64,000 nt of DNA, taken from contig NZ_CP107902.1 in NCBI RefSeq assembly GCF_036013935.1, forward strand, positions 4,807,001-4,871,000. The letters are read 5' to 3'. Origin of the DNA: Streptomyces sp. NBC_00461 (GTDB taxonomy: Bacteria > Actinomycetota > Actinomycetes > Streptomycetales > Streptomycetaceae). Below, piece after piece: positions 8,299 to 21,591 of this stretch (position 1 is the stretch's first letter; each line of letters starts with the position of its first letter). The position numbers and the translations under genes are program-made. Below the pieces are notes generated by a model. It was not told the DNA's origin and ran no database searches. It saw only the letters and a list, made by a program, of their open reading frames with translations.

Positions 8299-8763
8299 AT
8301 GTTGCTCGCCCGGTTCCTGGTCGTCGCCGCCACCGCCGCCGCCTCCGTCGTGCCCGCCGCCGCCCACGCCGACGCCGGCCGCCTCACCCTCGCGCCGCCA
8401 CCCGTACAGGACGAGGACCGGGGCGGCGACCGCCTCACCGTCACCGTCCAGCACGCGGGCGACGGTACGGACGGGACGTATGTGCTCTCCTGCCATCCCG
8501 GAGGCGGCACCCATCCCGACGTCAGCGCTGCGTGCGACGCCCTCGATCACCGCACCGTGTGGGGCAGGGACACCTTCGCGCCCGTGGCCGACGACAGCGT
8601 CTGCACCATGCAGTACGGCGGGCCCGCCACCGCGCATGTCACCGGGACCTGGGCCGGGCGGCCCGTCGACGCGTCGTACGACCGCAGCGACGGGTGTGAG
8701 ATCGGCCGTTGGGACCGGCTCGTGCCGTTGCTGCCCGATCTGCGGCCGCAGGGGCTGGCGTAG
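8299..8763 (+). CDS. subtilisin-inhibitor-like (SSI family) secreted protein
   Basis: 154 residues with a Sec signal peptide (hydrophobic core AATAAASVVPAAAHA). The mature part matches the Streptomyces subtilisin inhibitor pattern: LSCHPGGGTHPDVSAACDAL, then VCTMQYGGPATAHVTGTWAG, then CEIGRWDRLVPLL. Four cysteines fit the two family disulphides. In the family the reactive loop lies just after the third Cys; here the CTMQY segment is retained. Such proteins are exported dimeric inhibitors of serine proteases. No Shine-Dalgarno site is obvious before the ATG. Confidence 0.85.
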   Translation: MLLARFLVVAATAAASVVPAAAHADAGRLTLAPPPVQDEDRGGDRLTVTVQHAGDGTDGTYVLSCHPGGGTHPDVSAACDALDHRTVWGRDTFAPVADDSVCTMQYGGPATAHVTGTWAGRPVDASYDRSDGCEIGRWDRLVPLLPDLRPQGLA

Positions 8764-9010
8764 AAACGGCCGGCGTTCGGGACGGTCGTAGGGCGGACTC
8801 CGTAAAAGTCCGGCGAAGGTCTCGCGCAGGCATGCGCAGGCCAGGGGATGCGGTCACATGTTCTACGTCACTTCGTCGTGCGACCTCCCTCTCATCCGGC
8901 GTCGCGAGCGGAACCACTGCGCTTAGACTCCCTCGCGTGACACGTCGCGGGCAGGTTGGCAAGATGGCCCGAGCGGTCGGCAAGGTGCGGTAACAGGGAG
9001 GAAGCGTCTC

Positions 9011-13213
<4,203 letters not shown>

Positions 13214-13226
13214 CCGACCGGCCGAC

Positions 13227-13248
13227 CTATCGGCTGGCCGGCCGATAG
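13227..13248. terminator. weak hairpin between convergent genes
   Basis: CTATCGG / CCGATAG stem with an 8-nt loop between two convergent genes (stops at 13213 and 13283). No T-run; weak evidence. Confidence 0.35.
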
Positions 13249-13282
13249 AGCGAGTGACGGACCAACCAGGAGTCCGCGCGGT

Positions 13283-13861
13283 TCACTTCGCGACGAGCCT
13301 GCGTGCCGCCTCCTTGATCGAGGCGCGCAGGCGGTCCTGGTCGGTGTCGTCGGCGCCCACCAGGACGCGTCGCATCTGCGGGACGACGGTGGCCCAGTTG
13401 GCGATCGCGACCAGCAGGAACAACAGGTCCCGGGCGGGCATCACGTCGGTGATGACACCGCGGTCCTGACCGTCCTGGACGGCCGCGACCTTACGGGCGT
13501 AGTGCTCCTGGCGCTCGGCCTCGTCGGGGAGTTCGGTGGTGCCGTACTCCATGCCCTCCCAGAACAGCAGGCGCAGCAGTTCGGGGTGGGCGGCGTGGTA
13601 GTCCAGCAGGCGGTCGATCCAGCCCTCGATGTCGTCCGGGTCGACCGGGACCGAGACGGCGAGATCGACCATGCGGTTGCCCAGGACCTGCGTGAACAGC
13701 TCCGCCTTGTTGCCGAAGTAGGCATAGATCAACTGCTTGTTGGCCTTGGCCGCGGAGGCGATGCGGTCGATGCGGGCGCCCGCGATGCCGTGGCGGGCGA
13801 ACTCGGCGACCGCCGCCTCGAAGATCCGGGCCTTGGTGGCCTCGGGGTCTCTGACTGCCAT
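13283..13861 (-). CDS. TetR-family repressor (SCO4008-like)
   Basis: 192 residues. The N-terminal TetR HTH is clear: TKARIFEAAVAEFARHGIAG, then ARIDRIASAAKANKQLIYAY-F. A helical ligand domain follows, containing several aromatic/acidic residues (LLFWEGMEYGTTELPDEAE). It is divergent from an MFS transporter 131 bp away. Two matching palindromes in the gap are its likely operators. The gene pair matches S. coelicolor SCO4008/SCO4007, where SCO4008 represses the transporter and responds to cationic drugs. The same job is inferred here. Confidence 0.88.
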   Translation of the reverse strand: MAVRDPEATKARIFEAAVAEFARHGIAGARIDRIASAAKANKQLIYAYFGNKAELFTQVLGNRMVDLAVSVPVDPDDIEGWIDRLLDYHAAHPELLRLLFWEGMEYGTTELPDEAERQEHYARKVAAVQDGQDRGVITDVMPARDLLFLLVAIANWATVVPQMRRVLVGADDTDQDRLRASIKEAARRLVAK

Positions 13862-13889
13862 GGGGGCAGGGTACCTCTCCGGCTCCGGT

Positions 13890-13905
13890 AACCAACTATT
13901 TGGTT
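13890..13905. promoter_or_regulatory. TetR operator 1 (AACCAA-N4-TTGGTT)
   Basis: Perfect 6-bp arms AACCAA and TTGGTT around CTAT. It overlaps a TTGACA -35-like hexamer at 13904-13909 that would drive the MFS gene, so binding would block it. It shares arms and spacing with the second site 55 bp away. Confidence 0.75.
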
Positions 13906-13944
13906 GACAGGGAATCCGCAGGCCGCGCAGACTGTTCCCCTTCC

Positions 13945-13960
13945 AACCAACCAGTTGGTT
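13945..13960. promoter_or_regulatory. TetR operator 2 (AACCAA-N4-TTGGTT)
   Basis: Perfect AACCAA / TTGGTT arms around CCAG, extended by C and G on the outside (CAACCAACCAGTTGGTTG). It lies 33 bp before the MFS start codon. Identical arm sequence and 4-bp spacing to operator 1. Confidence 0.75.
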
Positions 13961-13992
13961 GTTGAAGTCGACTCGAAGGAGTCCGTGCGCTC

Positions 13993-15189
13993 ATGCCGTC
14001 CGTCACCGCAGCCCGACCGGCCCTGGCCTCCGCCCAGGAGGCGGGAGGCGCGTCCCGCCTTCTCCTCCCGCTCATCGCCCTGTGCACGGCCGTCACCGCA
14101 GCCAACATCTACCTCGCGGCGCCGCTGCTCCCCCTTATTGCCCACGACTTCGGCTCGACCCCCTCGGCGGTCGCCTGGATCGCCTCGGTCGCCCAGTTCG
14201 GCTACGCGGCCGGCCTGCTCTTCTTCGCCCCGCTCGGCGACAGCGTGAACCGGCGCCGCCTGGTCGCCGTCCTGTCCCTGGTGACCGCCGCGGCCCTGGT
14301 CGTGGGCGCCACGGCCGCCGGGACCACCGCGCTCGCGGCCGCCGTCCTGGTCGCCTCGGCGGCGACCGTCGTTCCCCAGCTGCTCGTCCCGCTGGTCGCC
14401 GCCCGCGCTCCCGCCGACCGGCGCGCCCGCCATGTCGCCGCCGTCATCTCCGGCCTGTTCACCGGCATCGTGGCCGCCCGGGTGCTCGGCGGACTGGTCG
14501 GCCAGGCCTTCGGCTGGCGGGTGGTCTTCGTGGGCGCGGCCGTACTGACGGCCGTGCTGGGCCTCGCGACCGCGCGCGTTCTCCCCGTGGAGGCGCGTCG
14601 CCGCCAGGGCCCGCTCTTCTCCGGCCTCGCCGCCCTGCCGTCCGTCGTCCGCAACTCCCCCGACCTGTGGCGCGCCTGCGTGCGCCAAGCAGGGATGTAC
14701 GGCGCCTGGAGCGCCCTGTGGACCTCACTCGCGCTGCTGCTGACCGGCGGATCCTACGGCCTGTCCACCGCTGCCGCCGGTCTGTTCGGCCTCTTCGGAC
14801 TGGCGGCGAGCGCGGTGGCACCCCTGGCCGGGGGCCTGGTCGACCGCTTCGGCGCCGCCAAGGTCGTACGGTCCGCGTATCTGCTCGCCGGCGTGTCCGT
14901 GCCGCTGTTCTGGCTGGGCGGGCACGTCCTCGCGGCCCTGTTCGTCGCCGCGATCGCCATCCACGCGGCCCTCGTCGCCTCCCACGTCGCCAACCAGACC
15001 CTCGCCCTCACCACCACCTCGACCCCGGCCACCGCCAACAGCGCCTACGTCGTCGCGGGCTTCGCCGGCGGCGCCTCCGCCTCCGCCCTCGCGGGCCTCG
15101 GCTTCAGCCACTGGGGCTGGGGCGGAGTGTGCGCGGTGGCGGGGCTGTGGCTGGCTCTGGGGTGGGCGACGACTGTCGGACGGCGGTGA
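13993..15189 (+). CDS. MFS drug-efflux transporter (SCO4007-like)
   Basis: 398 residues with about 12 hydrophobic segments and the MFS signature loop between TM2 and TM3 ([14 protein letters not shown], the GDxxxRR motif). A second cytoplasmic basic/Asp loop ([14 protein letters not shown]) marks the half-repeat. It fits the proton-driven 12-TM drug/H+ antiporters. It sits divergent to a TetR repressor with two operators in front, so it is probably induced by its own substrates. ATG start with GAAGGA (13975-13980) upstream. Confidence 0.87.
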   Translation: MPSVTAARPALASAQEAGGASRLLLPLIALCTAVTAANIYLAAPLLPLIAHDFGSTPSAVAWIASVAQFGYAAGLLFFAPLGDSVNRRRLVAVLSLVTAAALVVGATAAGTTALAAAVLVASAATVVPQLLVPLVAARAPADRRARHVAAVISGLFTGIVAARVLGGLVGQAFGWRVVFVGAAVLTAVLGLATARVLPVEARRRQGPLFSGLAALPSVVRNSPDLWRACVRQAGMYGAWSALWTSLALLLTGGSYGLSTAAAGLFGLFGLAASAVAPLAGGLVDRFGAAKVVRSAYLLAGVSVPLFWLGGHVLAALFVAAIAIHAALVASHVANQTLALTTTSTPATANSAYVVAGFAGGASASALAGLGFSHWGWGGVCAVAGLWLALGWATTVGRR

Positions 15190-15355
15190 GGGTCGTTGGG
15201 AGGCGGCGAGGGTCGTCGCGCGTGGGTAAGTCGTCGTGCGGCGGCGAGGGGCGTAGTGCGTGGGTAAGTCGCCGTGCGGCGGCGAGGGGCATAGCGCGCC
15301 TGCGGTAAGTCGCTGTGCGGGCAGGGAGACGCGACGTGCGGCGCCAAGGGGCGTC
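15190..15355. repeat. degenerate ~38-41 bp tandem repeats
   Basis: Downstream of the MFS gene the phrase GGTAAGTCG recurs at 15225, 15263 and 15304. Each is followed by a variant of TGCGGCGGCGAGGGGC and then a CGTAGTGCGTG-like tail. A less conserved first copy begins near 15187. Non-coding; no spacers or palindromic units like CRISPR. Confidence 0.65.
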
Positions 15356-15362
15356 GGACGAC

Positions 15363-15553
15363 GGTGCCCGGGCGGCCGCCGCACCAGACGGTGCCCGGTC
15401 CGCCGTACGAGACGGCGCCGGACGGCCGTACGAGACGAGGCCCGGGCTTGTCGTGCGAAACGGTGCCCCGACTGCCGTACGAGGAGGCTCCCGGGCTGCC
15501 GTACGAAAGGTGCCCGGGCAGCCGTACGAAAGGTGCCCGGACAGCCGTACGAC
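15363..15553. repeat. degenerate ~22-25 bp tandem repeats (GGTGCCCGG...CCGTACGA)
   Basis: About eight imperfect units of 22-25 bp, consensus GGTGCCCGGRC followed by NGCCGTACGARAC. They lie directly downstream of the acyl-CoA ligase (minus strand) and after a different repeat family. CCGTACGA recurs in most units. Unit length is not a multiple of three, so they are not a coding repeat. Confidence 0.75.
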
Positions 15554-15570
15554 GGCCTCGCAACCGTGGG

Positions 15571-17229
<1,659 letters not shown>

Positions 17230-17287
17230 GGTGTCCTCCCGGGGCGACATTGCCTACGCGGCGGTGAGATCTGCGCTGATTCTGCGC

Positions 17288-17305
17288 ACATACCGCGCGG
17301 TATGT
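17288..17305. promoter_or_regulatory. 18-bp perfect palindrome upstream of the acyl-CoA ligase
   Basis: ACATACCGC/GCGGTATGT is perfectly symmetrical and sits 59 bp from the ligase start, in the promoter zone. Its form is typical of TetR-family operators found at fatty-acid and acyl-CoA genes. The cognate regulator is not in the immediate neighbourhood. Confidence 0.65.
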
Positions 17306-17387
17306 CACTAGGTGCCGATGATCGATCGCATCACGTCGGCTCCCAATAGCCACCAGGTCGGCCCTCAACAGCCACCAGGTCGGCGCA

Positions 17388-17945
17388 TTACCGCACAAGC
17401 CCCAGCTCAGAATCCTCGCGCAGCTTGCCGAGCGCACGCGAGACCGCCGACTTCACCGTCCCCACCGACACGCCGAGCACCTCGGCCGTCTGCACCTCGC
17501 TGAGGTCCTCGTAGTACCTGAGGACGACCATCGCCCGCTGCCGGGCGGGCAGTTTCATGATCGCCCGCCACATCGCGTCGCGCAGCGCCTGCTGCTCGGC
17601 CGGGTCGTCCGTGCCCCGCAGGGGCTCCGGCTCGGGCAGTTCCTCGCACACGAACTCGTCGACCCTGCGCTTGCGCCACTGCGACGTACGCGTGTTCAGC
17701 AGTGCCCGGCGCACATAGCCGTCGAGCGCGCGGTGGTCCTCGATGCGCTCCCAGGCGACATACGTCTTGGTGAGCGCGGTCTGCAGCAGGTCCTCCGCGT
17801 CGCTCGGGTTCGCGGTGAGCGACCGGGCGGTACGCAGCAGCACCGGCTGCCGGGCCCTCACGTACGACGCGAACGACGGGTACGGGAGAGTCTGCGTCGC
17901 CGGCGTGGCGGCGTTCGAAGCGCTGGTGCAGACGGGTGTGGTCAT
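17388..17945 (-). CDS. ECF sigma factor, SigE family
   Basis: 185 residues. Region 2 (SFASYVRARQPVLLRTARSL, then NPSDAEDLLQTALTKTYVAW with WERIEDHRALDGYVRRALLN) and region 4 (LPARQRAMVVLRYYEDLSEV, then LGVSVGTVKSAVSRALGKLR) are complete. This is the Streptomyces 'SigE family' ECF layout. It directs RNA polymerase to alternative promoters. No anti-sigma gene is adjacent, so its control is not visible here. The position next to the acyl-CoA ligase resembles SCO4005/SCO4006. Confidence 0.87.
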   Translation of the reverse strand: MTTPVCTSASNAATPATQTLPYPSFASYVRARQPVLLRTARSLTANPSDAEDLLQTALTKTYVAWERIEDHRALDGYVRRALLNTRTSQWRKRRVDEFVCEELPEPEPLRGTDDPAEQQALRDAMWRAIMKLPARQRAMVVLRYYEDLSEVQTAEVLGVSVGTVKSAVSRALGKLREDSELGLVR

Positions 17946-18104
17946 GGCTCCACGCTATGAGCGAGGGTGCCTCCGGCTCATCGGCCGCAGGTCCCGAAGC
18001 CGAGTCCGCCTCAGGTTGTAGGGGTGGAGGTGGCTGCACCTCCTGAAGGTGGACGAGCGGGTCGGGGGTACTGCGGGATGACCCCTGAGGGACACCCGGG
18101 TGTC

Positions 18105-19271
18105 TCAGCCGTCCGCGGTCAGGACCAGGCCCGATGTCGGCACCCCGGTCCCTGCCGTGACCAGCACCCGTCCCGCCCCCGGTATGAGGTTCACGGCCGA
18201 ACCGCGCAGCTGCCGGACCCCCTCCGCCACCCCGTTCATCCCATGGAGGTACGCCTCCCCGAGCTGCCCTCCGTGTGTGTTGATCGGCAACGCCCCGCTC
18301 GCCACGAAGTCCGCCGCCTCCCCTTTCCCGCAGAACCCGAACTCCTCCAGCTGCATCAGCACGAACGGTGTGAAGTGGTCGTACAGGATCGCCACGTCCA
18401 TGTCGGCCGGCGCCAGCCCGGAGGTGCGCCACAGCTGACGCGCGACCACACCCATCTCCGGCAGGCCGGCCAGGTCGTCCCGGTAGAAGCTGGTCATCTG
18501 CTCCTGCCCGCGACCCGCGCCCTGGGCGGCCGCCGCTATGACGGCGGGCGGGTGGGGCAGATCGCGGGCCCGCTCGACCGACGTGACGACGATCGCCTGG
18601 CCCCCGTCCGTCTCCTGGCAGCAGTCCAGGAGTCTGAGCGGTTCGACGATCCAGCGCGAGGCCGCGTGGTCGGCGAGGGTGATCGGGCGGCCGTGGAAGT
18701 ACGCCGCCGGGTTCGTCGCCGCGTACGTCCGGTCGACCACCGCCACGTGCCCGAACGCCTCCGGGGTCAGCCCGTAGGTGTACAGATAGCGCTGGGCCGC
18801 CATCGCCACCCACGAGGCCGGGGTCAGCAGCCCGAACGGCAGGGACCAGCCGAGCGCCGCGCCCTCCGCCGACGGCTCCCGGTGCTGCACCCCTGAGCCG
18901 AAGCGGCGGCCCGATCTCTCGTTGAAGGCCCGGTAGCAGACCACCACCTCCGCCACGCCCGTCGCCACCGCGAGCGCCGCCTGCTGGACGGTCGCGCAGG
19001 CCGCGCCTCCGCCATAGTGGATCCGGGAGAAGAACGACAGCTCGCCCATCCCGCAGGCCTGGGCCACGGTGATCTCCGGGCTGGTGTCCATCGTGAACGT
19101 GACCATCCCGTCCACCTCGCCCGGCGTCAGACCCGCGTCGTCCAGCGCGGCCCGCACCGCCTCCGCGGCCAGCCGCAGCTCGCTGCGCCCCGAGTCCTTG
19201 GAGAACTCCGTGGCCCCGATGCCGACGATCGCGGCCCGCCCGCCGAGCTCGTCCCGGGTGCGGACACTCAT
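18105..19271 (-). CDS. thiolase-like lipid-transfer protein (Ltp2/SCP-x type)
   Basis: 388 residues with the thiolase fold: AAIVGIGATEFSKDSGRSEL at the N-terminus, HYGGGAACATVQQAALAVATG around the position of the first active-site region, and NTHGGQLGEAYLHGMNGVAE near the end. This is the SCP-x/Ltp subfamily, which in actinobacteria acts as a thiolase or retro-aldolase on acyl-CoA side chains. The ATG overlaps the preceding MaoC stop (ATGA). Together with the MaoC and MaoC-DUF35 genes it reproduces the ChsH1-ChsH2-Ltp2 set of mycobacterial steroid side-chain breakdown. The real substrate here is unknown. Confidence 0.85.
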   Translation of the reverse strand: MSVRTRDELGGRAAIVGIGATEFSKDSGRSELRLAAEAVRAALDDAGLTPGEVDGMVTFTMDTSPEITVAQACGMGELSFFSRIHYGGGAACATVQQAALAVATGVAEVVVCYRAFNERSGRRFGSGVQHREPSAEGAALGWSLPFGLLTPASWVAMAAQRYLYTYGLTPEAFGHVAVVDRTYAATNPAAYFHGRPITLADHAASRWIVEPLRLLDCCQETDGGQAIVVTSVERARDLPHPPAVIAAAAQGAGRGQEQMTSFYRDDLAGLPEMGVVARQLWRTSGLAPADMDVAILYDHFTPFVLMQLEEFGFCGKGEAADFVASGALPINTHGGQLGEAYLHGMNGVAEGVRQLRGSAVNLIPGAGRVLVTAGTGVPTSGLVLTADG

Positions 19272-19699
19272 CCGGCACCTCCTGACGGGACCTCTGACGG
19301 CACGGTGACCGTCACCGTGCCTGTGACATGGCTGCCGATGCCGTTCGCGCCGACCACCCGGACCGTCGCGGTGTCCCCCTCGGCCTCCTCGACGACTTTC
19401 TCGACCGTGCCCGTCAACACCATCGTGTCCCCGGGGTAGTTGGGCGCCCCCAGGCGTATGGCCACCTTGCGGAGGACCGCAGCCGGGCCGAAGTGGTCGG
19501 TGATGTAGCGGCCGACCAGGCCGTTCGTCGTCAGGATGTTCATGAAGATGTCCGGGGAGCCCTTCTGCCGGGCCAGCTCGGCGTCATGGTGCACGTCCTG
19601 GTAGTCGCGGGAGGCGATGGCGCCGGCGACGACCAGGGTGCGGGTGATCGGGATCTCCAGCGCGGGCAGCACCTCTCCGGGTCGCATGCCGTGGCTCAT
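19268..19699 (-). CDS. MaoC-like hydratase subunit (ChsH1-like)
   Basis: 143 residues with a hot-dog fold pattern. It includes the hydratase signature region ASRDYQDVHHDAELARQKGS (Asp...His pair) and VLTGTVEKV strands. It overlaps both neighbours by 4 bp (ATGA), so translation is coupled in the order MaoC-OB fusion, MaoC, Ltp. By analogy to ChsH1 it would be the catalytic half of a hetero-oligomeric enoyl-CoA hydratase with the upstream protein. Confidence 0.83.
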   Translation of the reverse strand: MSHGMRPGEVLPALEIPITRTLVVAGAIASRDYQDVHHDAELARQKGSPDIFMNILTTNGLVGRYITDHFGPAAVLRKVAIRLGAPNYPGDTMVLTGTVEKVVEEAEGDTATVRVVGANGIGSHVTGTVTVTVPSEVPSGGAG

Positions 19700-20688
19700 G
19701 CCGCGTCCTCCAGGGTGCGGAAGACGGGGAGCACCAACTCATCGTCGTACGACTGGAATTCGAGCCGCACCGGCATGCCGATGCGCACCTTGTCGCAGGG
19801 CACCCCCACCACGTTGCTGATCATCCGCACGCCTTCCGCCAGTTCGATCAGTGCGACCGCGTAGGGAGGGGAGAAGGCCGGGAAGGGTGGGTGGTGCATG
19901 ACGACGTACGAGTACACCGTCCCCTCGCCGCTCGCCTCCACCGTGTCCCAGTCCGGGCCCCCGCAGCCGTTGCACCCCGGGAGCCAGGGGAAGCGGAGGG
20001 TCGTGCAGTCGGTGCAGCGCTGTATGAGCAGTCGGTGGTGCTGGACTCCTTCCCAGAAGCCGGCGTTGTCGCGGTTGACGACGGGGCGGGGGCGGGGCGG
20101 GGGCTTGTGGTCACGGCGGGCGGGGGCGTACTTGAGGATGCGGAAGCGGTGGGTGCCGACGAGGGGGCCGACGAAGGCAGGGGTGGTGGGGGTGGTGGGG
20201 GTGGTGGGGGCGTCCAGGGCGTGTTTCGCCCTGATGTCCGTGCGGGTGGTCACGAAGTAGCCCGTGCCCAGCTTCGTCGTCTTGCGCTGTGACACCGACT
20301 CGATCACCGTGTCGAAGGTGATCTCGTCACCGGGGCGCAGTGGTCGCACGTACTCCTGCTCGCAGTCGGTGGCGACGACCGAGGTGCAGCCCGCGTCGTC
20401 GAGCAGGCCGAGCAGTTCGTCGTAGTCCCCCGTGCGTCCCTCGTGGCCGGAGAGTCCGCCCATGGTCCAGGCCTGGAGCATGGTGGGCGGGGCCATGGCG
20501 TCGGGGCCGGCGTAGGCCGGATTGGTGTCTCCCATCGCCTCGCACCAGTGCCGGATCATCGGCATGTTGACGGGGTCCTTGCCCGTGCCGGCGACGGCGG
20601 CGGCCCGCCCCTCGTAGGCCTTCAGCCGCACCCCCAGCTCGTCCTCGCCCACCGCAGCCCTTTCACTCCCGCCCTCGCCCTCGCGCAC
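19696..20688 (-). CDS. MaoC-like / DUF35 OB-fold fusion (ChsH2-like)
   Basis: About 330 residues. The N-terminal half is a MaoC-type hot-dog domain (MIRHWCEAMGDTNPAYAGP, then RPLRPGDEITFDTVIESV). A Pro/Thr linker separates it from a C-terminal DUF35 domain: rubredoxin-like zinc ribbon with Cys pairs (QRCTDCTTL, PGCNGCGG) and an OB fold (GEGTVYSYVVMHHPPFPAF). DUF35 partners bind Ltp2-type thiolases. The GTG at 20688 (GAGGGGGCGAC upstream) is chosen because the longer frame runs through a terminator and the promoter palindrome. First gene of the operon. Confidence 0.82.
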   Translation of the reverse strand: MREGEGGSERAAVGEDELGVRLKAYEGRAAAVAGTGKDPVNMPMIRHWCEAMGDTNPAYAGPDAMAPPTMLQAWTMGGLSGHEGRTGDYDELLGLLDDAGCTSVVATDCEQEYVRPLRPGDEITFDTVIESVSQRKTTKLGTGYFVTTRTDIRAKHALDAPTTPTTPTTPAFVGPLVGTHRFRILKYAPARRDHKPPPRPRPVVNRDNAGFWEGVQHHRLLIQRCTDCTTLRFPWLPGCNGCGGPDWDTVEASGEGTVYSYVVMHHPPFPAFSPPYAVALIELAEGVRMISNVVGVPCDKVRIGMPVRLEFQSYDDELVLPVFRTLEDAA

Positions 20689-20778
20689 CGTCGCCCCCTC
20701 GTCGTCTCCCGCATCCCACTGACACTTCTGGTACACCGCTGCCGCCGAGCGGGTTCCCACGATCTCCGTCGGATTTTC

Positions 20779-20793
20779 CTGACTGTCCGTCAG
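20779..20793. promoter_or_regulatory. operator-like palindrome CTGAC-N5-GTCAG
   Basis: Perfect 5-bp arms CTGAC / GTCAG around TGTCC, about 90 bp upstream of the ChsH2-like start, i.e. in the expected promoter. The form (TGAC...GTCA) is common for TetR-family repressors. No regulator gene is adjacent. Confidence 0.55.
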
Positions 20794-20833
20794 ATACGGT
20801 GGACTGTCAAGGTCGGCCCGAACGCGAAAACGC

Positions 20834-20865
20834 CTGTGCGGCGGCACCGAAGTACCGCCGCACAG
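20834..20865. terminator. strong hairpin terminator
   Basis: Perfect 11-bp stem CTGTGCGGCGG / CCGCCGCACAG with a 10-nt loop. It lies downstream of the small secreted gene (minus strand, stop at 20947) and upstream of the next operon, insulating the two. Confidence 0.75.
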
Positions 20866-20946
20866 ACGCCTTGCGCCCCTTGCACCCCTTGCACCCCCTG
20901 CGCCCCACAGAGCGCACCCGACTCCCCTTCGGTCAGGGGCGTCGGC

Positions 20947-21258
20947 TCACCACAGCTCGCTGAAGTTGATGGCGACGTTCTTGTTTCCCTGGTTGATGGC
21001 CGTGAACGCGGAGCCCTTCACCTGGGCGGTGTTGCTCTGGTTCGAGGCGCCGTTGCCGACCGCGTTCTGCTGTGTGGTGGACGAGTTGCCGTTGTTGTCG
21101 TGACCGACACCGCTGCCGACGACACTCGCGACACCCGCGTTCGATCCGTTGTCCGCGATGGCGCCGTTGTCCGCCGCCGCGACGCCGGTGAACAGAGCGG
21201 CTGCCAGCGGAAGGGCGGAGACGGCGGCGATGACGCGGGCAGTACGGATGCTTGCCAT
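20947..21258 (-). CDS. small secreted Asn/Gly/Ser-rich protein (103 aa)
   Basis: ATG at 21258 with a strong GGAGGAAC site. A Sec signal peptide (ARVIAAVSALPLAAALFTGV, cleavage near AAA-D) is followed by a low-complexity Asn/Gly/Ser/Gln mature part with no Cys (HDNNGNSSTTQQNAVGNGAS, then AINQGNKNVAINFSEL). The N/Q/G-rich spacing recalls curlin-type amyloid repeats, but not the chaplin or rodlin consensus. A cell-surface structural role is possible. Monocistronic, with its own terminator. Confidence 0.7.
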   Translation of the reverse strand: MASIRTARVIAAVSALPLAAALFTGVAAADNGAIADNGSNAGVASVVGSGVGHDNNGNSSTTQQNAVGNGASNQSNTAQVKGSAFTAINQGNKNVAINFSELW

Positions 21259-21591
21259 GTTGTTCCTCCAGAACACCAACGTGAACTACGGCTTGTTCCA
21301 AGGCAGTTGGCCGACCACCTCGGCGGTTGTGCTCGACGTCGCAAGACCAGAGTTGCCCACCGAATCCCCGGCGAACCACCCCGTAAGCCGCTATTCCTCC
21401 TCAAGTGCTACGACAAGTCGATAAACCCCTATCGCTACTTCCAAGCCCCGAGTCGGAACAGAAGGGACGTCTCTGCACCAAGCGCCGCAAGGGATGAAGC
21501 GTTCCGGCACAATTCCGGCCAACCTCTCCGGCCCGGCGCGTCGCACCCGATCCCCCTTCCCTTTTTCGAACGTACGTACGAACATAGAGGC
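21259..21591. other. divergent intergenic region
   Basis: 333 bp between the minus-strand secreted gene and the plus-strand prim-pol-like gene; should hold both promoters. It contains the 10-bp palindrome CGTACGTACG near 21570-21579, about 12 bp before the prim-pol start, which may be a regulator site. No gene or RNA seen. Confidence 0.45.

Noticed and set aside
15363..15553. Possible CRISPR array
   Set aside because: Units of 22-25 bp follow each other directly with no spacers of regular length, and no cas genes are present.
17388..17945. ECF sigma factor with adjacent anti-sigma factor
   Set aside because: Neighbouring genes are an acyl-CoA ligase and a thiolase-like gene; no membrane or zinc anti-sigma gene is next to it.
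20689..20847. N-terminal extension of the MaoC-DUF35 gene
   Set aside because: The extension would run through the operator-like palindrome and into a terminator hairpin; the MaoC domain starts after the internal GTG.
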